Assembly (NCBI GenBank): GCA_045598025.1
Contig: JAZLLH010000065.1
Span: 1 to 30,063 of the forward strand
Reading direction: 5' to 3'
DNA from: UBA1195 sp045598025
GTDB lineage: Bacteria; Bacteroidota; Bacteroidia; Bacteroidales; WCHB1-69
Length of the DNA stretch: 30,063 nucleotides
Shown here: positions 23,865 through 30,063 of the stretch, one piece after another
Layout: every line of letters begins with the position of its first letter
Position numbering within the stretch: the first letter of the stretch is position 1
Made by a program: the position numbers and the translations under genes
The notes under the pieces: model-generated
Seen by the model: the letters and a program-made list of their open reading frames with translations, nothing else
Databases searched by the model: none
Told to the model about the DNA's origin: nothing

Positions 23865-26447
23865 ATGGAAGAAAATAAGAATGACCAAATGCCGGAAAAC
23901 GACTCCTTGTCCACTGCCGATGGTGAAATGAAATTCGGGCAGGTGATCCCGATCGACATCAACAAGCAGATGAAAAGCGCCTACATAGATTACGCGATGT
24001 CGGTGATCGTGTCCAGGGCTCTTCCGGATGTCAGAGACGGTTTCAAACCGGTGCATCGTCGTATTTTATACGCCATGTGGGATACCGGAACCTTCTCCAA
24101 TCGGCCTACGAAGAAATCGGCCAGAATCGTCGGTGAAGTGCTCGGTAAATACCATCCTCACGGAGATACTGCCGTTTATGATGCCATGGCGCGTCTGGCT
24201 CAAGGATGGGTGATGCGTTATCCTTTGGTGGATGGCCAGGGCAACTTCGGTTCCATCGACGGTGACAGCCCTGCCGCCATGCGTTATACGGAAGCCCGTA
24301 TGAAAAAACTGGCGGAGGAAATGATGGCGGATATCGAAAAAGAAACCGTTGATTTCATGCCCAACTTCGACGAGACTTTGCAGGAACCTGTCGTGCTTCC
24401 CGCCAAAATTCCCAATCTGCTGGTGAACGGTTCGTCCGGTATCGCTGTGGGTATGGCTACGAATATGCCGCCTCACAATTTGTCAGAAGTGGCCGATGGT
24501 GTCATCGCTTATATAGACAACCGGGATATTTCCATAGAGGAGTTAATGCAGTATGTAAAAGCTCCCGATTTTCCGACCGGTTGTACCGTTTACGGTTACG
24601 ATGGTGTACGTGAGGCTTTTCAGACCGGACGCGGCCGCATCGTAATGAGAGGCTCCGTGGAGACAGAGACGGATTCCCACGGTAAGGAGCGTCTGGTCAT
24701 AACGACCATTCCTTATCAGGTGAATAAGTCGGAAATGGTCAAAAAAATTGCCGATTTGGTCAAAGAAGGCCGCATAGACGGTATTTCTGAAATTCGCGAT
24801 GAGTCCAAGAAGTCGGTACGCGTGGTGTTGGAATTGAGAAAAGATGCCATACCCAATGTCGTTATCAACAAATTGTACCAATATTCTCCGCTTCAGTCTT
24901 CTTTTGGTGTGAACAATGTCGCCCTGGTGGACGGTCGTCCCGTTACTTTGAATCTGAAGGAACTGATCCGCTACTTTGTTGAACACCGTCACGAGGTAAT
25001 CATCCGCCGTACGCAGTACGACCTGCGCAAGGCAAAGGAACGGGCTCACATTCTGGAGGGATTGTTGAAGGCCTTGGACCTCATTGACGAAATCATCGCC
25101 CTGATACGTTCTTCCAAGACAGTAGATGCTGCAAAGAGCGGTCTGATGGAACAGTGGGGCTTCTCCGAATTGCAGGCTGCTGCCATCGTAGCCATGCGTT
25201 TGGGACAGTTGACCGGACTGGAGAGAGACAAACTCCGGGCTGAGTACGAAGAACTGGAAAAGAAAATCCAATATTATACGGAAGTGTTGGCCAATGAGTC
25301 TCTGCGTATGGAAATCATCAAAGACGAAATGTCCGAAATCAAGGAAAAATACGGTGATGAACGTCTGAGCAAAATTGAATATTCCGCCACCGATTTCCGT
25401 ATAGAAGACACCATCGCGGACGAGAAAATGGTCATTACTGTTTCCCATATGGGATATATCAAGCGGACCAGTCTGAGCGAATACAGAGTGCAGAACAGAG
25501 GTGGAAAAGGTTCTCGCGGTTCCGGTGCCCGGGATGCCGATTTTATCGAAAAGTTATACACTGCCACGAATCACAACTACCTGTTATTCTTCACTGAAAA
25601 AGGAAAATGTTTCTGGTTGCGTGTGTTTGAGATTCCGGAAGACAGCAAAACCTCCAAAGGCAGGTCTGTGCAGAATTTGCTCAACCTGGAATCCGATGAT
25701 AAGATTATCTCCATTATCAATGTACAGAATCTGTCCGATCCTGACTACATCGACAACCATTATGTGGTGTTGTGTACGGAAAAAGGCATTATAAAGAAAA
25801 CGACGCTGGATGCTTATTCCCGTCCTCGGCAGAATGGTATCAACGCCATTACGGTCCGAGATAACGATCATCTGTTGGAAGCCCGTCTGACGAACGGACA
25901 GGCAGTCATTCTGATGGCCACATATGCGGGCAAGGCCATTCGTTTCCCTGAGAATACAGTCCGTCCGATGGGCCGTACGGCTTCCGGAGTAAAGGCTGTG
26001 TCGCTTGCCTCTGCAGAAGACCGAGTGGTTGGCATGATTTGTGTAGAAAATGATACGGATGACATTCTGGTCGTTTCGGAAAAAGGATATGGAAAACGTT
26101 CTTCCTTGGCCGATTATCGAGAGACAAACCGTGGAGGTAAGGGCGTCAAGACCATCAGCATCACGGAAAAGACGGGTCAGTTGATTGCAATCAAGAATGT
26201 GAACGACGAAGAAGACCTGATGATCATCAACCGGAACGGAATCATCATCCGTCTGAAGATAGCCGACCTCAGGGTCATGGGCAGGGCCACTCAGGGTGTG
26301 AGACTGATAGCCCTCAAACCGACGGACACTATCGCTGCTGTAACGCAGGTGCCGTCTGAACCTGAAGAAGAGGAAGTCTTATCCGGGGATGGATCCGATG
26401 ATACGGTGACGGAAGGAATAGAAACACAAAGTTTAGAACAAGAGTAA
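23865..26447 (+). CDS. gyrA: DNA gyrase subunit A
   Basis: The product has 860 residues and is the DNA-cleaving subunit of gyrase (A2B2). The catalytic tyrosine is Y141 in a MRYTEAR context. The winged-helix stretch before it carries the HPHGDTAVYD motif, where T102 takes the place of E. coli Ser83 and D106 that of Asp87. The C-terminal beta-pinwheel begins with a GyrA-box-like QNRGGKG at 543-549, which separates it from topoisomerase IV ParC. The tail is acidic (EPEEEEVLSGDGSDD...). The frame is open upstream to 23778, but the ATG at 23865 (MEENKNDQ) starts the usual acidic N-terminus and follows a promoter. The TPR gene follows 19 bp after the stop and is probably co-transcribed. Confidence 0.97.
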   Translation: MEENKNDQMPENDSLSTADGEMKFGQVIPIDINKQMKSAYIDYAMSVIVSRALPDVRDGFKPVHRRILYAMWDTGTFSNRPTKKSARIVGEVLGKYHPHGDTAVYDAMARLAQGWVMRYPLVDGQGNFGSIDGDSPAAMRYTEARMKKLAEEMMADIEKETVDFMPNFDETLQEPVVLPAKIPNLLVNGSSGIAVGMATNMPPHNLSEVADGVIAYIDNRDISIEELMQYVKAPDFPTGCTVYGYDGVREAFQTGRGRIVMRGSVETETDSHGKERLVITTIPYQVNKSEMVKKIADLVKEGRIDGISEIRDESKKSVRVVLELRKDAIPNVVINKLYQYSPLQSSFGVNNVALVDGRPVTLNLKELIRYFVEHRHEVIIRRTQYDLRKAKERAHILEGLLKALDLIDEIIALIRSSKTVDAAKSGLMEQWGFSELQAAAIVAMRLGQLTGLERDKLRAEYEELEKKIQYYTEVLANESLRMEIIKDEMSEIKEKYGDERLSKIEYSATDFRIEDTIADEKMVITVSHMGYIKRTSLSEYRVQNRGGKGSRGSGARDADFIEKLYTATNHNYLLFFTEKGKCFWLRVFEIPEDSKTSKGRSVQNLLNLESDDKIISIINVQNLSDPDYIDNHYVVLCTEKGIIKKTTLDAYSRPRQNGINAITVRDNDHLLEARLTNGQAVILMATYAGKAIRFPENTVRPMGRTASGVKAVSLASAEDRVVGMICVENDTDDILVVSEKGYGKRSSLADYRETNRGGKGVKTISITEKTGQLIAIKNVNDEEDLMIINRNGIIIRLKIADLRVMGRATQGVRLIALKPTDTIAAVTQVPSEPEEEEVLSGDGSDDTVTEGIETQSLEQE

Positions 26448-26466
26448 AATTTAAAATCAAGCGGAT

Positions 26467-27636
26467 ATGAAAAAAATTGCAACCCTGGTCGCTGTGCTGT
26501 TGGCAGTGACGAGTCTTTCGGCTCAAAAGACAGCAGTGAATTCAGCTTATACCCACTACGGAAACGAGTACTGGGACAAAGCCAAGCGTGCCATTGATAT
26601 GGCTATAGAAAATCCTGAAACCAAGGACGATGCGAAAACATGGATGTATAGAGGTAATATTTACCTTATGATAGCCAATACGAAAGTGGAAAGGTATAAA
26701 AATCTGTGCGACAACCCTCTGGATGTAGCATACGAGGCTTATATGAAAGCTATGCAGTTGGATCCCAAAATTCAGGTTCAGATGCGTATTTCCAAGCCGG
26801 AATTCGGTTTGAAGTACTGCTCCGACATGTTCTTCAACAAGGCCATTGAAGCCATGAACGTCGGAAAGTATGCAGATGCTGTTCCTTATGCAGAAAAGGC
26901 ATACAATTGCAACAAGAAAGCGCAGGATCCTGCTTATCTGTATGGTCTGTCCTTGGAAATGGCGGGCGATAAGGATAAAGCGAAAGATATTTATTCGGTC
27001 CTCGTCAAATCCGGAACCAGAAAACCGGAGCCCTATATGCGTCTTTCCTCGCTTTATAAAGATGATAACGATACGGCCCGTGCCGTGAAGGTAATTTCTT
27101 TGAGAAGCATACTGAAAGACACTTCTTCGAAAGTAAATGTGGATTATGCTACCAGAGAAGCCCTGATCTACGCTTGGGCCGGCGATGTAGAAAAGTCAAC
27201 CGAAGTGATGAACAAAGCACTTTCGTTCGATCCCAACAACTACACCATGCTGGTGAATATGGGATCCGAACTGACAGAACAGAAAAAATATGCAGAAGCC
27301 GAAAAACTCTTACTGAGAGCCAATTCGGTAAAAGAAAACGATTTCTTCATCCTTTACAATTTAGGAAACTGCTATTACAACAGTTATGTGGATCTGTTCA
27401 AAAAAATGGATTCCATTGAAGAGGACAAGGAGTACAAAAAAGCCCAGGATTCTTGCCAGGTTCTTCTCCGCAAGGCCCTTCCCTTCCTGGAGCAGGCTCT
27501 CAGTCTGGATGGAGATGATCACAATACTCTGCTGATGTTGAAACTGGTATATCCCCGCATAGATGCGAAGGATGGCGAGGATTTTGAGCCCAAACGCCAG
27601 GCAGTTGAAGCCAAATTGGAAGCCGAACAGCATTAG
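26467..27636 (+). CDS. Secreted tetratricopeptide-repeat protein
   Basis: The product has 389 residues with a signal peptide (residues 1 to about 19, cleavage after LSA before QKT), so it is periplasmic or exported. The mature chain is helical. Repeat-like stretches include AVPYAEKAYNCNKKAQDPAYLYGLSLEMAGDKDKAKDIY and ALSFDPNNYTMLVNMGSELTEQKKYAEAEKLLLRANS, which keep the TPR spacing of small and large residues over 34 positions. TPR proteins act as scaffolds; the partner is unknown. A TPR protein behind gyrA is the usual order in Bacteroidales as I know them. It is closed by the terminator at 27654. Confidence 0.85.
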   Translation: MKKIATLVAVLLAVTSLSAQKTAVNSAYTHYGNEYWDKAKRAIDMAIENPETKDDAKTWMYRGNIYLMIANTKVERYKNLCDNPLDVAYEAYMKAMQLDPKIQVQMRISKPEFGLKYCSDMFFNKAIEAMNVGKYADAVPYAEKAYNCNKKAQDPAYLYGLSLEMAGDKDKAKDIYSVLVKSGTRKPEPYMRLSSLYKDDNDTARAVKVISLRSILKDTSSKVNVDYATREALIYAWAGDVEKSTEVMNKALSFDPNNYTMLVNMGSELTEQKKYAEAEKLLLRANSVKENDFFILYNLGNCYYNSYVDLFKKMDSIEEDKEYKKAQDSCQVLLRKALPFLEQALSLDGDDHNTLLMLKLVYPRIDAKDGEDFEPKRQAVEAKLEAEQH

Positions 27637-27653
27637 TGCTGCATTCTTATAAG

Positions 27654-27683
27654 AAAAAAGCCCCGGATACCGGGGCTTTTTTT
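27654..27683. terminator. Bidirectional terminator between the TPR and lptB genes
   Basis: A perfect 13-bp stem (27654-27666 with 27670-27682), with CCCCGG at the tip and an A/T tract at the base, closes on 3 nt. It lies 17 bp after the TPR stop and 20 bp from the lptB stop on the other strand. Confidence 0.93.
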
Positions 27684-27702
27684 ATGTCAGGGGAAATGGC
27701 TC

Positions 27703-28434
27703 TCAGCGCAAAGTAAAATTGGATCCCAGATAAACTTTGCGAACCATGGGGTCATTGGCCAGTTCTTCCGGTGTTCCGGCACGGAATACTTTTCCTTCCA
27801 GCAGCAGGTACGCGTGATCGGTGATTGCGAGGGTCTCGTGTACATTGTGGTCCGTGATCAGTATGCCTATATTTTTGTCCTTCAATTTGGAAACAATGTT
27901 CTGTATATCCTCTACAGCAATAGGGTCAACACCGGCAAAAGGTTCATCCAGAAGAATGAATTTCGGGTCGGCAGCGAGGCAACGGGCAATTTCTGTCCTT
28001 CTCCTTTCTCCTCCGGACAATTGTATGCCCTTGCTTTTTCGGATTTTTTGCAGTCCGAATTCGTCCAGAAGGGCTTCCAGACGGTCTTTCTGCTCCTGTT
28101 TATTCCGTTTGGAGAATTCCAATACGGATCGGATGTTGTCTTCCACGGACAATTGCCGAAAAACAGATGCTTCCTGGGCCAGATATCCGATGCCGTTGCG
28201 TGCCCTTTTGTACATAGGGTCGGAAGTGATGTCTCTGTCGTTGATGTAAATGCTTCCGGAGTTAGGACGAATCAGTCCTACTATCATATAGAAGGTGGTC
28301 GTCTTTCCCGCCCCGTTCGGTCCCAGCAAGCCGACAATTTCGCCTTGTTTGAGCCGGACAGATACATCATTGACCACTGTGCGTTTGTGGTAGGTCTTGA
28401 CGAGGGATTTTGTCTGCAGTATGTCGCAATCCAT
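27703..28434 (-). CDS. lptB: LPS export ABC transporter ATP-binding protein LptB
   Basis: The product has 243 residues and is the cytoplasmic ATPase of the LptB2FG transporter, which lifts LPS out of the inner membrane. Walker A is GPNGAGKTT (38-46), the Q-loop is around Q87, the signature is LSGGE (139-143), Walker B is FILLDEP (159-165) with E164 as the catalytic base, and H196 is the switch histidine. FAGVDPIAV after Walker B and the AQEASVFR stretch are characteristic of LptB within the ABC family. The start overlaps nothing and lies 2 bp from the rseP stop, so it is translated from the same message. LptF and LptG are not in the window. Confidence 0.93.
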   Translation of the reverse strand: MDCDILQTKSLVKTYHKRTVVNDVSVRLKQGEIVGLLGPNGAGKTTTFYMIVGLIRPNSGSIYINDRDITSDPMYKRARNGIGYLAQEASVFRQLSVEDNIRSVLEFSKRNKQEQKDRLEALLDEFGLQKIRKSKGIQLSGGERRRTEIARCLAADPKFILLDEPFAGVDPIAVEDIQNIVSKLKDKNIGILITDHNVHETLAITDHAYLLLEGKVFRAGTPEELANDPMVRKVYLGSNFTLR

Positions 28435-28436
28435 GG

Positions 28437-29906
28437 TTATTTGAGGATTTTGAAAATGTCATTACCGATAATGAGGAACATTAGAATGAAAAGCAGCCAC
28501 ATTCCAATGGTTTGTGCGTATTGGAGGAAGGAATCCGGAATTTTTTTCCGGGTAATCAGTTCCGCCAGACAGAAGAGGGCGTGACCACCATCCAATCCGG
28601 GAATGGGCAGCACATTCATGAATGCAAGGATGAGAGAGAGCAGTCCGGTGATGTACCAAAAACGACTCCAATCCCATACTCCGCCGTATATCTGGGCAAT
28701 GCCTATGGGACCGGCTACAGAATCTTTGGCCTTGTCCTCTCCGGAGAATACTTTACCCAAACCTTTGATATTGAGGTAAAGCATAGTCATGGCATCTTTC
28801 CATCCATAGCGTATGGTTTGTCCGAGGCTATATGCCTGGGACGGGTAATTGGGGGTGCTGGCCAAAATGCCCACCAGAGCAGTGGAATCCAGTGTTATGT
28901 CCGTGTGCAGTGTATCGTCTCCTCTGGCAATACAGAGAGTGACCGTCTGGTTGGGGAAGCGGCGTATGTTTTCATAAAAAGCTCCCCAGGTATCGGTGGA
29001 GATGCTGTCGGCAATGGACAGCATGCGGTCTCCTTTTCGTATGCCTGCTTTGGCTGCTGGAAGGTCAGACAAAACGCTGTCAACGCTGAAAGCGTAGTTG
29101 AAGGGCATAATAAAGGCTCCCCCTTTTTTGAAAAGACGGTACGCTTCGTCTGTCACAGCAATGTCTAAGGTGTCTTCTCCCCGTTTTACCGTGATGGTGG
29201 ATCCGAAATACATACGGGCAGAAACGGCATCCTGATATCTCAGTACTTCCTTCCCATCTACGCGCAGAATTCTGTCTCCGCTTTCGAATCCCAGTGCCCG
29301 TCCGTTTTCAAAGGCGTAGATACCGTCTGTGATATTTTGGTTGGGAATGAATTCCTTTTCGTATTTTCCCAGAATCATGGCAAACAGGCATACTCCAACA
29401 ATCAGATTGACGGTTACTCCGGCCAAAATGACGATCAGCCGTTGCCAGGCAGGATGGGAACGGTATTCCCATGGCTGGGGGTCGGATGCCAGGTTTTCAA
29501 TGGACTGGGATTCGTCAATCATGCCGGAAATCTGGCAGTAGCCGCCGAAAGGCAGCCAGCCTATGCCATATTCCGTATGTTCCGGATACTTGCGCCAGTC
29601 ATCGTCAGGAAGCAGGCTGGTGTCGATGATGCGGTATTTCTTTTTCCCTTTTTCATCCAGAACGTCATTCCCGTTTTCATCTTTTACAACTTCCGTGTCC
29701 GGCTGATTTTTGGAAAAGAACTTGAAGTGACTCTTTCCATTGAACTTTTTGTATTTGAACAAGGAGAATCCGGTGTCGAAAAACAAGTAAAATTTGGTAA
29801 CACGAATGCCGAAACAGCGGGCAGCAAGGAAATGTCCGCCTTCGTGTACAAAAACCAATAGTCCCAGTCCGAGAATCAGCTGGGCTGCCATAATCAATCC
29901 ACTCAT
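28437..29906 (-). CDS. rseP: RIP metalloprotease RseP (site-2 protease, M50)
   Basis: The product has 489 residues, an inner-membrane zinc protease that cuts membrane-embedded substrates such as anti-sigma factors and leftover signal peptides. The zinc motif HEGGH is at 21-25 in the first helix and the LDGGH motif at 438-442 completes the site (NVLPIPGLDGGH). Two PDZ-like regions lie between them: one around FENGRALGFESGDRILRVDG, the other around AAKAGIRKGDRMLSI. A cytoplasmic-looking insertion near 65-100 contains PDTEVVKDENGNDVLDEKGKK. The ATG at 29906 puts HExxH close to the N-terminus, as expected. The substrate in this organism is not shown. lptB is 2 bp downstream. Confidence 0.94.
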   Translation of the reverse strand: MSGLIMAAQLILGLGLLVFVHEGGHFLAARCFGIRVTKFYLFFDTGFSLFKYKKFNGKSHFKFFSKNQPDTEVVKDENGNDVLDEKGKKKYRIIDTSLLPDDDWRKYPEHTEYGIGWLPFGGYCQISGMIDESQSIENLASDPQPWEYRSHPAWQRLIVILAGVTVNLIVGVCLFAMILGKYEKEFIPNQNITDGIYAFENGRALGFESGDRILRVDGKEVLRYQDAVSARMYFGSTITVKRGEDTLDIAVTDEAYRLFKKGGAFIMPFNYAFSVDSVLSDLPAAKAGIRKGDRMLSIADSISTDTWGAFYENIRRFPNQTVTLCIARGDDTLHTDITLDSTALVGILASTPNYPSQAYSLGQTIRYGWKDAMTMLYLNIKGLGKVFSGEDKAKDSVAGPIGIAQIYGGVWDWSRFWYITGLLSLILAFMNVLPIPGLDGGHALFCLAELITRKKIPDSFLQYAQTIGMWLLFILMFLIIGNDIFKILK

Positions 29907-29918
29907 ATCTGTTCTTTT

Positions 29919-29982
29919 TTAAGGCAGGTTCTAAAATTTAACTTTCCTTTGTTTTTCGGACAAGACAGCGAACCTGCTTTAA
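29919..29982 (-). repeat. Inverted repeat in the rseP leader
   Basis: GAACCTGCTTTAA at 29970-29982 and TTAAGGCAGGTTC at 29919-29931 form 13-nt arms with one non-identical position, separated by 38 nt. The whole element lies in the untranslated region ahead of rseP. It has no U-run after it on either strand, so it is not an ordinary terminator. Confidence 0.7.
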
Positions 29983-30007
29983 CCGTTTTGCCCGAAAATT
30001 GATTTTG

Positions 30008-30015
30008 CAAAATTA
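30008..30015 (-). promoter_or_regulatory. rseP: Promoter -7 element upstream of rseP
   Basis: On the minus strand the sequence reads TAATTTTG, an exact TAnnTTTG. No TTG is seen at the expected distance, so only half of the promoter is supported. It would give a leader of about 95 nt containing the inverted repeat. The region 29907-30063 holds no gene; whatever lies upstream is outside the window. Confidence 0.5.
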
Positions 30016-30063
30016 CAATTTATAAGAATATCTTCGTTATAAATTGCCCGTCTTTCCTGTTTT

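Overview
The window is a piece of a Bacteroidota chromosome, almost certainly order Bacteroidales. The evidence is the Bacteroidota-type promoter signal (TTG, about 20 nt, TAnnTTTG) ahead of several genes, a T9SS type A C-terminal sorting domain, a DUF4270 lipoprotein, lipoproteins with a charged K/E patch after the lipid-modified cysteine, and the gene order clpC / gyrA / TPR protein. The genus cannot be fixed from what is visible. No insertion sequence, integrase, CRISPR array or tRNA was seen; it looks like core chromosome with some lineage-specific cell-surface genes.

Layout. 1-383 is the 3' end of a 23S rRNA gene, followed by a 5S rRNA and a strong terminator. 734-9389 is a run of plus-strand genes: a K+/H+ antiporter, a lipoprotein, a GH106-like secreted glycosidase, a degenerate GT5 (starch synthase-like) protein, a DUF4270 lipoprotein and a small lipoprotein. 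A perfect 20-bp hairpin then separates this run from a short minus-strand gene with phage-like sequence features. 9923-12132 holds two overlapping genes, an unusual polysaccharide-deacetylase-like protein and a FemAB/GNAT-like acyltransferase. 12275-17910 holds a 1073-residue flavin/iron-sulfur oxidoreductase fusion, an outer-membrane porin-like protein and a nucleoside-recognition (Gate) membrane protein.

17915-23621 on the minus strand is clpC, a GT4 glycosyltransferase overlapping it by 10 bp, and a T9SS-secreted protein. Divergent from clpC is gyrA with a TPR protein behind it. After a bidirectional terminator come lptB and rseP on the minus strand, probably one operon, with an rseP leader running to the window end.

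How the parts fit. Much of the window serves the envelope: LPS transport (LptB), site-2 proteolysis (RseP), surface lipoproteins, T9SS cargo, glycan-active proteins and an outer-membrane barrel. The least ordinary elements are the single-chain five-module redox enzyme with its porin and permease neighbours, the GT5-like protein without its catalytic half, and the deacetylase-like/acyltransferase pair. No complete new defence or mobile system is visible.
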